NCBI GenBank assembly: GCA_023667385.1
Contig: JAMPAE010000051.1
Span: forward strand, 1-9,464
Reading direction: 5' to 3'
Source: Ruminococcus sp.
GTDB lineage: Bacteria; Bacillota; Clostridia; Oscillospirales; Acutalibacteraceae
DNA length: 9,464 bases
This document shows, one piece after another, positions 1 to 7,480 of the stretch. The notes beneath the pieces were generated by a model. It worked only from the letters and a program-made list of their open reading frames with translations, was not told the origin of the DNA and ran no database searches. Position 1 is the first letter of the stretch, and each line of letters begins with the position of its first letter. The position numbers and the translations under genes were made by a program.

Positions 1-3000
1 TAAATCCATTGTGCTCAACGCTGGTAATCTGACCGCTTGCGTTATAGCTGTAAGTAAGCGATTTACCGTCTTTTGAAGCTGTTTCTTTGATAAGATTGCC
101 TTTTGCGTCATATGTATAAGAATTTGACGTGCCATCCTCAAGATTTTCACTTGCAACAAGGCTCTTATCGCTTTCGCCGTCACCGTCAGTATCAATATAA
201 GTATAGCTGTATCTGTCGCCTATGCCATCATCAGTGAGCTTGGTGAGAACATTATTCATGCTGTCATACGTATAAGTGTAGCTCTTGCCCGGAGTTGCCG
301 ATTCTGTTAAAAGCAGACCATCAGAGTTATAGGTTAAAACCGTTGTTGTTCCGTCAGACGTATTCGTTTCACTGATAAGATTCCAATTGCTGTCATATGT
401 GTATACATTAGATGAACCATCTTCATGCGACTCTGTTAAGCATACGCTTTTATCAGATTTACCGTCATTATCCAAATCATAATAGGCATAGGTGTATCTA
501 TCACCTTTTCCGTTCGGATTAAGTGATGAAACAAGGTTACCCATATTATCATATTGATAAGTATATACAACACCATTTTCATCTGTATAGGTAAGTATGT
601 TTCCATTATCATCGTATGTGTAAGCAGTGTTTTCCGAATTATCTGCATCTTCATTTTCCTGCGATGCATCATAAACATTATTAGATTTAACAAGGCTCAG
701 TGAATCGAAGAACACCGAGTTTGCCTCTTTATAATAGCACGCTGCAATGCGTATCCTCTCAGGAGTAAGCCCATCTATCGTGGGATGCTTCAGTTTAAAC
801 GCACCGCATACAAATTGCTTGTCCGTTATGTCATAATTATAATGAACTTTGATTTGCTGATATGTATATTGAGTACCATTGCTATCCTTTTCTTTATAGT
901 AAATTGTCGCATAAAGAAGATATGAACGAGGAGATACCCTTGGAACACTGTTTGCCTGTGACCATCCTGAAATAATATATGTAGTTTCAGGATCCACTCC
1001 ATTTTCGAGATATACATCTTGATAAACGCCGGTATTCGTTTTCAAGTTACCTGTGACTTTCATTCTTCCGTTAACAACAACATCAGAAGTTGTAAGGTTA
1101 TTGCGTTTCCAATTAGTTGCATAGTTTTTTGAGTCAGAATAAATAAATGCATTATTTTCAAGCATATTATATTGGCTCAGTGTAGATCCTTCTTCCAACT
1201 GCACGGCATCAAAATATGCAGTTCCTGTTGCATTTCTCACAACAAGATACATAGTAAATTTCGTTGCATCTTCGGGAATATCAAAAGTAACATGAACTCG
1301 TTCCCATCCATTATCAACATTTGTATCTGTAGAATGGATATTTTGCGAATAAAGCCGAATGCTTGAGCCGTCTGCTTTTTCAATTCTCGCTAAAATAGCA
1401 GCTCCGTAGTTTTTTTCAGTTTCTGCAACCGACTGCTTTTTCATCGTTGATGCATTTATATATGCTGAGGCTGTATAAGTTTTACCTGCTTTTATCAAAC
1501 CGTCACTCAGCATAAAATTTTGATAAAATGCGGCTCCACCTGTTTTGGTAATACTGTTTACTTTAACTCTTAATGACCCTTTTCCGATATAAGCTTTTTC
1601 CGTTGAAAAATCCGCTGTATATGTGGCTTTATTGTCATCAATGTATCTGGCAGTCCAGTTGTCAGTACTTTCAAGATTATGATTTTTTAAAAGGTTCTCA
1701 GTGTTTTTGCCAACCGCAGAAACCTTGGAAATCGGAGAACTTGTTGCGTCATTTGCTCTATTGCTATATTCGTATGATACAGCGCCTAAATCATCTCCGC
1801 CTACGGTTTCGGATCTTTCAGCAATACACTTAGCAGCACTATCAAAACTGTATGTTGTAAGAACATCGTCATTGTTTCCATATACACTATCAGCACCGCT
1901 CGCTCTTAAACAAACGCTGTTATAGCTTCTGTTCTCAAATGATATTTTCTGTCCGTCGGTGCCGCTGTAACTTTCTTGAACAGATGCAATCCTCAGGGAT
2001 TTTTCACCATATGTAAAAGTTATCTTATGACCCGAATCATCAGCAATGGAAGTCATCCTTAAATTGCTATCGTATGTAAATGATGCTGCAATATCATCAT
2101 TATGTTTAATTTGTGTCACATTCCCATCGTCGTTATATACATATGTTACACTTGCACGTTCAGTATTTGTTCCATCAGGCAAAACGTCGATTTGCTTAAT
2201 GATTTTTGCATGGTCTATTGCTTTTATAAGTATCTTATCTCCGCTTCCGTCAATTACTCTATACTCAGTTTCAATCTGATTTCCGCTACTGTCATATGAA
2301 TATTCTCTTTCAAAAACAGTTTCTCCACCTTTAGGTGTATCAGGTTCAGCGTTACCATCTTCTATATTGATAACTTTCTTTTTCAATCCTGACATATCAA
2401 AAGAATACTTATCTGCACCGTTGTTTTTCCATGCATCAAAATTTATCGGTATTTTCATTGTGATAGGATTAAACGGCTTAGGCATTGGTATTGTGAATGT
2501 TTTAAATTTAGTTGCCTTTATTTTCTCCCATCCAAACTCATTTTCAGCAAGAGTTACCGTTCCGTCTTCATTTGATTCTTTTAAGTCAAAAACTCTCGCC
2601 GAACCGTCTTCGCACATATACAAAGACATTATACTGAACCCATATTGATCATTTGTTCTCCATGATGAAATACCCTCCAAATTGTTAGATATTCCTCCGT
2701 AACTGTTATATGTAGATGACATATCAATCGGCTCATATTCACCGGTACTTGATATATCATCTCTTTGTATAACAAGGTTGCCGGACAAATTATTAATATA
2801 TACTGAACCTGCTGAGCCCATGTCAAATTGGGTATATGAAAAATCTTCATCTATACCTACGGTGCTTATATATTTAACAGTAAGAATTGGAGCTTCTGAA
2901 TTATTCTTTTTTAAAGCTACCGTCTGCGAATCATTTATTTTTATTGCAAGACCATTGCTATCATTCACACCTTCAGTTAAATAATTTTCAATCCACTGAT

Positions 3001-4273
3001 TATATATTTTAGTTATGTCAAAATCCATTGTTTTTGATGATGGAGACACATTAAAATAGTCTGCAATTATATTTGAAGAACCGGGAGCATTATTCCACGT
3101 TACGGTATCGTTATCCCATGCTTCGTTTACTTGATAAAGATAAGCCGTTGCAGACTGACTTGGCAATTCCGAAAGTGGAAGCTGCAGTTTAGCAGAAACT
3201 ATATGATCACCGAATCCGTCAGCACGAACATTTTTTATTTTTATTAATGTATATGTTGTGCCATATTCTTCTGAACCGGAACCGACACGAACTGTTTCGT
3301 AATCTGAATAGTTTTCATTCGAATTTTTACTGGAAACATATGTAGCATCAATATCGGTTTTATTTTCTGTCAAGACAGATGGATCAATTGTAACAGGATA
3401 TTTTCTTTCAGGTGATTTCAACCAAGCCTGATTCGCTGAAATTGTTAAATCAAGCATTCCGTTATGGTTCTTTTTTATTTGGAAACTAATTGCTTCACTT
3501 TTCTCACCATTGGCATCATACATATATGGTGCAGAGATCCTATAAATAACCACATTATTATCATCTGTTAATTCAATAGTCTTGCTGTCAACCTTTGTTG
3601 CGGATAGCCTTCCGATATTATATATTATAGTAAATGAAGTTTTACTGTCTTGGTCATTCAAAATAATATCTTCTTTTATACCGTCGGTGTTTATTTTATA
3701 CTTAACATCAACATTATTAAAAATATTTTTATAGACAACTTCATTATTGATGTTTCTTAGTTTTAAAAATTTTTCATCGCCGTCAAAAGTATCATTGTTA
3801 TTCATAATCTGAATTTTACTGTTTTTAGCACTTTGAAAATTCCAAGAAATAGGATATGTTTCATCAGTGTACGATACCAAGTTTTTTGCATTAGATTTTT
3901 TTGCAAAAACAAAATTAGCATTTTTATTGTTGGTTTTATATACCGTATTTTGTTCAAATATATCTCTTTCATTATCATCAGTCGGTTGCTCTGTTAAACT
4001 GTTATCATAATCCAACCATTCATCACCATCTCTGTAATGAATTGGCTGCATATATACTGCTTTCTGAAAAGAACCATCGCTCATGAGAAATGTTTTTGAA
4101 AACTCATCCCTTTCCTCATACTTTTCATCTATTATTTTTAGATCAAAAGTCTCTTCAATATCTTCAGCGTGTCCCGTCGTAAATTGAGCAAAAACCGGAA
4201 ATGCTGTGGACATCACACTTAATATTGTCAATATTGACAAAAATACTGCAATTATCTTTTTTGATGTTTTCAT
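1..4273 (-). CDS. Giant secreted YD-repeat protein with DNRLRE-like and carbohydrate-binding-like domains (3' end outside window)
   Basis: One open frame of about 1424 codons runs from ATG at 4273 off the left edge; I checked the frame at several points. An AAAGGA Shine-Dalgarno ends 8 nt before the ATG. Residues 1-29 are a Sec signal peptide (two Lys pairs, hydrophobic core, cleavage after VFA). Approximate layout: 30-300 N-terminal region with conserved KYPVTIDPS; 305-468 DNRLRE-like domain; 470-650 the segment seen in related YD proteins (VYINNLSGNLV, SSTYNS); 655-760 first YD-like repeats; 857-1020 and 1033-1198 two CBM4/9-like jelly rolls, each opening N(L/M)L.N and closing with FD(A/S).(Q/S)L; 1213-1424 YD repeats. 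Family knowledge: such proteins are exported cell-surface filaments or shells, often ending in an Rhs core and variable tip. Here that end is not visible, so toxin, adhesin or glycan-binding roles cannot be separated. The DNA is more AT-rich than the neighbouring genes. Confidence 0.93.
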   Translation of the reverse strand, partial: MKTSKKIIAVFLSILTILSVMSTAFPVFAQFTTGHAEDIEETFDLKIIDEKYEERDEFSKTFLMSDGSFQKAVYMQPIHYRDGDEWLDYDNSLTEQPTDDNERDIFEQNTVYKTNNKNANFVFAKKSNAKNLVSYTDETYPISWNFQSAKNSKIQIMNNNDTFDGDEKFLKLRNINNEVVYKNIFNNVDVKYKINTDGIKEDIILNDQDSKTSFTIIYNIGRLSATKVDSKTIELTDDNNVVIYRISAPYMYDANGEKSEAISFQIKKNHNGMLDLTISANQAWLKSPERKYPVTIDPSVLTENKTDIDATYVSSKNSNENYSDYETVRVGSGSEEYGTTYTLIKIKNVRADGFGDHIVSAKLQLPLSELPSQSATAYLYQVNEAWDNDTVTWNNAPGSSNIIADYFNVSPSSKTMDFDITKIYNQWIENYLTEGVNDSNGLAIKINDSQTVALKKNNSEAPILTVKYISTVGIDEDFSYTQFDMGSAGSVYINNLSGNLVIQRDDISSTGEYEPIDMSSTYNSYGGISNNLEGISSWRTNDQYGFSIMSLYMCEDGSARVFDLKESNEDGTVTLAENEFGWEKIKATKFKTFTIPMPKPFNPITMKIPINFDAWKNNGADKYSFDMSGLKKKVINIEDGNAEPDTPKGGETVFEREYSYDSSGNQIETEYRVIDGSGDKILIKAIDHAKIIKQIDVLPDGTNTERASVTYVYNDDGNVTQIKHNDDIAASFTYDSNLRMTSIADDSGHKITFTYGEKSLRIASVQESYSGTDGQKISFENRSYNSVCLRASGADSVYGNNDDVLTTYSFDSAAKCIAERSETVGGDDLGAVSYEYSNRANDATSSPISKVSAVGKNTENLLKNHNLESTDNWTARYIDDNKATYTADFSTEKAYIGKGSLRVKVNSITKTGGAAFYQNFMLSDGLIKAGKTYTASAYINASTMKKQSVAETEKNYGAAILARIEKADGSSIRLYSQNIHSTDTNVDNGWERVHVTFDIPEDATKFTMYLVVRNATGTAYFDAVQLEEGSTLSQYNMLENNAFIYSDSKNYATNWKRNNLTTSDVVVNGRMKVTGNLKTNTGVYQDVYLENGVDPETTYIISGWSQANSVPRVSPRSYLLYATIYYKEKDSNGTQYTYQQIKVHYNYDITDKQFVCGAFKLKHPTIDGLTPERIRIAACYYKEANSVFFDSLSLVKSNNVYDASQENEDADNSENTAYTYDDNGNILTYTDENGVVYTYQYDNMGNLVSSLNPNGKGDRYTYAYYDLDNDGKSDKSVCLTESHEDGSSNVYTYDSNWNLISETNTSDGTTTVLTYNSDGLLLTESATPGKSYTYTYDSMNNVLTKLTDDGIGDRYSYTYIDTDGDGESDKSLVASENLEDGTSNSYTYDAKGNLIKETASKDGKSLTYSYNASGQITSVEHNGF
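2..640 (-). repeat. YD-repeat block with two embedded DxDxDG calcium-loop motifs
   Basis: Residues about 1213-1424 of the giant protein consist of YxYDxxGNLxxxx units such as YTYDDNGNILTY and YTYDAKGNLIKE. A higher-order unit of about 95 residues is visible: GDRYTYAYYDLDNDGKSDKS starts one copy and GDRYSYTYIDTDGDGESDKS the next, each followed by an E(S/N)xEDG(S/T)SN stretch. First Asp of each loop is at residue 1266 (coordinate 478) and residue 1361 (coordinate 193). DxDxDG is the usual EF-hand/dockerin/thrombospondin-type-3 calcium loop, so calcium binding is a reasonable inference. The block continues beyond the window. Confidence 0.85.
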
Positions 4274-4367
4274 AGTTACTGTCCTTTCATTTGTTACTCA
4301 TGATATAATATTGAATAAAAATCTATTTTTTCTTATCACTCCTTTTATAAAATAATAATATATACTT

Positions 4368-4395
4368 AGTATACATATAATTCATAAAATGTCAA
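4368..4395 (-). promoter_or_regulatory. Sigma-A-type promoter of the YD-repeat gene
   Basis: On the minus strand a perfect -35 TTGACA (4395-4390) is followed after 16 nt by -10 TATACT (4373-4368). This predicts a start near 4361 and a leader of about 85-90 nt before the ATG at 4273. The -10 sits in a short dyad (TATAC, TTA, GTATA at 4361-4373). The leader contains an unused AAAGGAG-like sequence near 4339-4346 with no start codon at a useful distance. Seen in the sequence; transcription is inferred. Confidence 0.7.
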
Positions 4396-4456
4396 TGTGC
4401 GTATGTCAGCAGTATGTATTTATTTTTTCAATCAAATGAACAGATTATAAAAAGCA

Positions 4457-4483
4457 GTTTGTATAGATTCATATTTTACAAAC
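4457..4483. repeat. Inverted repeat upstream of the YD-gene promoter
   Basis: Seven-base arms GTTTGTA (4457-4463) and TACAAAC (4477-4483) flank a 13-base AT-rich spacer. It lies about 60 nt upstream of the -35 box, so it could be a regulator site, but arms of this length also occur by chance in DNA this AT-rich. Confidence 0.25.
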
Positions 4484-4496
4484 AGTAATCAACATG

Positions 4497-4532
4497 AAAA
4501 AATGACAATCTACAGTTTCATAGATTGTCATT
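4497..4532 (-). terminator. Intrinsic terminator, minus strand (possibly bidirectional)
   Basis: A perfect 12-bp stem, AATGACAATCTA (4501-4512) with TAGATTGTCATT (4521-4532), encloses an 8-base loop. On the minus strand the 3' arm runs directly into a T tract (six Ts counting the stem end). On the plus strand the hairpin is followed by CCTATTTTT, so it may also stop transcripts of the other direction. It lies about 20 nt downstream of the stop of the 45-codon remnant at 4551-4688, and would insulate the YD-gene promoter. Confidence 0.75.
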
Positions 4533-4550
4533 CCTATTTTTGCTGTTAAA

Positions 4551-4688
4551 TCACAAACTCACTGTCACATACAACCCAAAATCAATCTCATCCCTATGCC
4601 CTACGCTTCTGCGGTTGCAATGCGTAAATTTAAATTGTTGTTCTGGAATCATCTTCAAAAAGATGATCGAGTCATATGAGAAGAACAT
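4551..4688 (-). pseudogene. 45-codon protein-like ORF, probable 3' remnant of a lost gene
   Basis: An ATG at 4688 opens 45 codons ending at TGA (4553-4551). The C-terminal half reads like real protein (CNRRSVGHRDEIDFGLYVTV, then SL and stop). No Shine-Dalgarno precedes the ATG, and an in-frame TGA lies six codons upstream, so it is not convincingly an intact gene. A strong terminator follows about 20 nt after the stop, as expected at the end of a real transcription unit. Part of it folds into an 8-bp hairpin (4648-4667, loop CAAA). I do not recognise the family. The DFG.YVT stretch recalls part of the type I-C Cas7 (Csd2) family, but the match is too short to rely on. It could also be a small real gene or chance. 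Confidence 0.35.
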
Positions 4689-4708
4689 GAAATAAACCAC
4701 AAATCAAC

Positions 4709-4745
4709 AAAGCGGCGAACAGTGAGAAATCCTGTTCGCCGCTTT
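4709..4745. terminator. Strong GC-rich hairpin, likely bidirectional terminator
   Basis: A perfect 14-bp stem pairs AAAGCGGCGAACAG (4709-4722) with CTGTTCGCCGCTTT (4732-4745) around a 9-base loop. The outer A:T pairs supply a T run on either strand (TTTT then CCTAAATT on plus; TTT then GTTGATTT on minus). It lies about 80 nt beyond the stop of the 777-codon gene, which is the natural minus-strand user. Confidence 0.7.
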
Positions 4746-4754
4746 TCCTAAATT

Positions 4755-4791
4755 AACCGAATCGGGCAACAGCTTGCCGCCCGATTCGGTT
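4755..4791 (-). terminator. Second hairpin after the Cys-rich repeat gene
   Basis: Twelve-base arms AACCGAATCGGG (4755-4766) and CCCGATTCGGTT (4780-4791) pair perfectly, and the 13-base loop can partly pair again (GGCAA with TTGCC). It starts 33 nt past the stop codon at 4824. On the minus strand only TTAATTTAGG follows, a weak T tract, so it may act together with the hairpin at 4709-4745 or stabilise the transcript end. Confidence 0.55.
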
Positions 4792-4801
4792 GCTATGAGA
4801 C

Positions 4802-4817
4802 TTACTAACATTAGTAA
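4802..4817. repeat. Short perfect palindrome beside the stop codon
   Basis: TTACTAA and TTAGTAA are separated only by CA, a 7-bp dyad 7 nt beyond the stop at 4824. The two-base centre disfavours an RNA hairpin and fits a protein-binding dyad better. With the two larger hairpins it makes three inverted repeats within about 110 nt. Confidence 0.4.
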
Positions 4818-4823
4818 AATTGC

Positions 4824-7157
4824 TTATGAGGCTTTGAAAAGCTTTTTCAGCCAGTCAATGATGCGTTGGAAGAATGCTTTGATTTTTCCGAAGAAACTGT
4901 TATCCTCTTCTTTAAGCTGCTTTCCGCAAACGTCGCAAGCGTCATCGCCGTTGCCGTCAACATGGCCTGTTGCACTGATTTCTCTTGTTTCAACAGAACC
5001 GCATGAGCAGATGCGCTGTTCAATGCCGTTTACTTCGCATGACGGAGCTGTAATCTGTGTCCATGCGCCGTAATGGTGACCTGTTTCTTTGATTGTTTCG
5101 TTGCCGGAAACAGTCTTTTGGCAATCATTGCAATATACACCGGCAGTGTTGCCATCCTTTGTGCAGGTTGCCGCAGTTGCAGAAATTTCTGTTGTGTTTT
5201 TGTGGTTTGCAGGGTCTGTTCCAACATTCTCGCAGCCCTCATATACCTTGCCGCAGTCAAGGCATTTCTTGCCTGCTGTTACACCTGACTGAACGCAGGT
5301 TGCTTCAACTGCCGGAACCTCCTGAATATTCTTGTGATTGTTTGCGTTGATACCTGTGGATTCACAGCCCGAAATGATTGCTCCGCAGACTGCGCACTGC
5401 TTGCCTTCTGTTTTACCCTCGGTTTTGCAGGTGGCTTCAACAGCCTCAACGTCAATCATCTGAGCATCATGGCTGCAAAGTGCGAAATAATAAATGATTC
5501 CTGATTCTTTGAGAAGATCAAGCACGGCAGGCACGAGGTTCTGCTTCCTGCTGTTAATACTTCTCATGTTGTTTGCTGCAATTTTAATATCGCTGTCGCC
5601 GGAGGTAAATTCTTCCTGAACAGTGAGTGATGCGGTGTAATTTTCAACTTCAACAGTATTTGGGAATATTGAATCAACAATGTGATCTGATGCTTTAACG
5701 AGTGCATATGTTACGGGAACATCTTTTGCAACATCATCAGTTTTATCCGCAGTTTCAAACAGTTTGAGGAAGTTGTCAAAGTTACCCTCAAGGGCTTCAT
5801 CGAAAATGTAAGTGTTGAGAATTGTGTTAAGGTCGCAGACAAAACCGTTGCCTTCACAGTTTGAAAGCATTGAGCCCATTGGAAGAATCGCATTCATAAC
5901 AGCACTGATTTTGTCGAATACATTTTCGCCTTCATAAGTTCCGCAAGCGATAATGATGCCGTTTGCAAGGTCATATATTCTGTCTGCCATTGCGGTGAGA
6001 GTTGCCTGCCATGTTGCGCCTTTTGAAACACCAAAGCTAAAGCTTACCTCAGGAATATCCAAGTCTGCTTTTTCATTGAGTGCTGCGATTGCTTGATTTG
6101 CAGCATCATTGAGCAAGTCATCGAATGCCCAAACTGCAACATCATATGCAAGGTCAACTGCCTTTGTCATGATGATGTCTTTTGCGCCGCCGTCAACAAC
6201 TGTTGTTGCATCTGTTGCGGCAGGAACCGTGAGAGTAAGTCCCTTTGCGCCGAATTTTTCGTTAGCAGCAGGAATTACCTTTGAAAGTGCATAATCAGTG
6301 AGTGCAACTGCCATTGCGTCAAGTGTTTCAAGACCCTCGACTGCTTCATGCAAGTCATTCACAAGTGTGCCCGGTTCTTCCTCGTCAATAAAATCAAGAA
6401 CGATTTCGATGAGACAAACATAAAGTGATTCAACATCTGAGAAGTCAAGGTTATAAACCATGGCAGCATTGAAGCCGTGCGATGATGCAAAAAGATCGTT
6501 CACACCGGAAGCTTTTACAAAATCTGCAAAGCCTTCATCGCCCATGAATGATTTTGCCTGTTCAAAAACACCGGAGAATTTATCACAGAACTTCTGAATG
6601 TTTGCTGTAAGGTTTTCGTTTCCACCTTCAACAAGGGCAAGGCTATCATAGGCTTCATCGGTTATGAGCATTTTCAGCACATCACAGAGGATTCTGTTCA
6701 TCTGACCGATTGCACCATTGTATGCATCGTAGTTACCCGCAAAATCAAGAATTGCCGTGTCAACAACAAAATCACTGTCAATTGCGTTCATCAGTGCGAA
6801 TGCACCGTCAACATCAAGTCCGCCGGAAAGATTGTCAAGCATGATTGTTGCAATCGGGTTCTGCATCATTTTTGATACGTCAAGCTCTGTTGTGAAACCA
6901 AACATTGTTGCGCTTGCTTTTGCTGTTGCAGTTACATTTGTGATAAATTCGTCCTCAGTCGCATAGCCCTCATAGTTGAGATCAATGCTGACGCTGTTAA
7001 CTGTTGCGCCCATGCTTGCTGCCATTTGAGTTGCAGCTTCAAGAGCCTTTTCTTCAGCAAGCTTTTTGATTTCATCAAAGGTGATTACAGTGTTGATTTC
7101 CGGTGTAACGCCTGTATTCTTTGACAATCTCCTCGCTTTTGCAGATATTTTATGCAA
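4824..7157 (-). CDS. Large protein with four C-terminal Cys-rich repeats, probably secreted and 5'-truncated
   Basis: A 777-codon frame ends at TAA (4826-4824). I do not recognise residues 1-560: they are acidic, Ala/Asp/Asn-rich and probably mostly helical. From 574 come four repeats led by ATC/PSC, with leading Cys at 577, 621, 665 and 707; three have a C-x10-C-x2-C pattern, the fourth a degenerate one, followed by ACDVC. Such repeats are common in secreted Clostridia proteins. Residues 754-777 form a basic amphipathic helix (FFGKIKAFFQRIIDWLKKLF), also usual at the ends of such proteins. The N-terminus is odd. The longest frame begins at a TTG (7157) inside the cut TetR2 gene with no Shine-Dalgarno, a TGA lies five codons upstream, and the first ATG is residue 45 (7025), also without an RBS. 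No signal peptide is present, so the true 5' end appears lost. Two hairpins follow the gene. Confidence 0.8.
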   Translation of the reverse strand: MHKISAKARRLSKNTGVTPEINTVITFDEIKKLAEEKALEAATQMAASMGATVNSVSIDLNYEGYATEDEFITNVTATAKASATMFGFTTELDVSKMMQNPIATIMLDNLSGGLDVDGAFALMNAIDSDFVVDTAILDFAGNYDAYNGAIGQMNRILCDVLKMLITDEAYDSLALVEGGNENLTANIQKFCDKFSGVFEQAKSFMGDEGFADFVKASGVNDLFASSHGFNAAMVYNLDFSDVESLYVCLIEIVLDFIDEEEPGTLVNDLHEAVEGLETLDAMAVALTDYALSKVIPAANEKFGAKGLTLTVPAATDATTVVDGGAKDIIMTKAVDLAYDVAVWAFDDLLNDAANQAIAALNEKADLDIPEVSFSFGVSKGATWQATLTAMADRIYDLANGIIIACGTYEGENVFDKISAVMNAILPMGSMLSNCEGNGFVCDLNTILNTYIFDEALEGNFDNFLKLFETADKTDDVAKDVPVTYALVKASDHIVDSIFPNTVEVENYTASLTVQEEFTSGDSDIKIAANNMRSINSRKQNLVPAVLDLLKESGIIYYFALCSHDAQMIDVEAVEATCKTEGKTEGKQCAVCGAIISGCESTGINANNHKNIQEVPAVEATCVQSGVTAGKKCLDCGKVYEGCENVGTDPANHKNTTEISATAATCTKDGNTAGVYCNDCQKTVSGNETIKETGHHYGAWTQITAPSCEVNGIEQRICSCGSVETREISATGHVDGNGDDACDVCGKQLKEEDNSFFGKIKAFFQRIIDWLKKLFKAS
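4990..5438 (-). repeat. Tandem ~44-residue Cys-rich repeats
   Basis: Coding repeats within the large protein. Leading cysteines fall at residues 577, 621, 665 and 707 (coordinates 5429, 5297, 5165 and 5039), spacings of 44, 44 and 42. Units 1 and 2 share ATC, GKxC, CG, GCE, a G followed by ANHKN, and E(V/I)(P/S)A. Units 3 and 4 drift and carry TGH instead of NHKN. The paired CxxC in each unit suggests a small metal- or disulphide-stabilised fold; metal binding is inferred. Confidence 0.75.
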
Positions 7158-7480
7158 ATTGCAATAAGCTCACAGTCATACTTATCAACAATAAGGTTAT
7201 CTAATGTGCAATTTTCTTCCGCTGCAGCCTCGCCGTCTGCCAAAAATTTGATCAGTTGCTTTGCAAATTTATTGAAAACATAATCAACGCTCTCTTTATA
7301 GAAGCCAGCCAAATCAGCATAATAAAGATAGAAAGTGGCTCTTGAAAGAAAGGCTTTTTCCGTAAGCTCACTGACGGTGATTTTATCGGGCGTTTTAGTC
7401 TTCAGCAGTTCAACAAAAGCAGCACGCAAACGGCGCTTGTTTTTTTCAACAGCCTTGCTGTCAGCAGCTTTTTGATTCAA
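7085..7480 (-). pseudogene. TetR2: TetR/AcrR-type regulator cut after its DNA-binding domain
   Basis: Reading from TTG at 7480, the first ~65 residues are a typical TetR N-terminal domain: KNKRRLRAAFVELL helix, then an HTH at about residues 34-53 (ITVSELTEKAFLSRATFYLY) and the usual YY.D.... helix. An AAGGGTGG Shine-Dalgarno lies 5 nt before that TTG, better placed than for the in-frame GTG at 7489. The frame ends at residue 131 (TAA 7087-7085), against roughly 180-210 in the family. After about residue 100 (DKYDCELIAICIKYLQK) the text stops looking like TetR, because the DNA has become the start of the Cys-rich repeat gene in another frame. It overlaps the TetR1 frame by 20 nt, so the two were probably translationally coupled. 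A surviving HTH without its ligand and dimer domain is unlikely to repress normally. Confidence 0.75.

Larger units (their letters stand above)
4274..4823. other. 550-nt region between the YD-repeat and Cys-rich repeat genes
   Basis: No certain gene is present. From left to right it holds the YD-gene leader and promoter (4274-4395), an AT-rich stretch with one weak inverted repeat, a terminator (4497-4532), a 45-codon remnant on the minus strand, and two GC-rich hairpins plus a palindrome (4709-4817). I saw no tRNA-like or rRNA-like sequence and no insertion-sequence ends. Confidence 0.7.

Noticed and set aside
4287..4301. Four-codon leader ORF (MSNK) just before the YD gene
   Set aside because: No RBS, and its stop overlaps the Shine-Dalgarno of the real gene; it is probably chance.
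5073..5350. Several plus-strand Cys-rich open frames opposite the repeat region
   Set aside because: They are mirror frames of the repeated Cys-rich coding sequence, without RBS or coherent protein character.
4990..5438. Regular 132-nt periodicity as a possible CRISPR array
   Set aside because: The period is too long, the units differ at the DNA level, and they encode an in-frame ~44-residue protein repeat.
7155..7157. TTG at 7157 as the real start of the Cys-rich repeat protein
   Set aside because: It has no Shine-Dalgarno, lies inside the TetR2 frame, and gives no signal peptide; I report the frame but consider this start unlikely.
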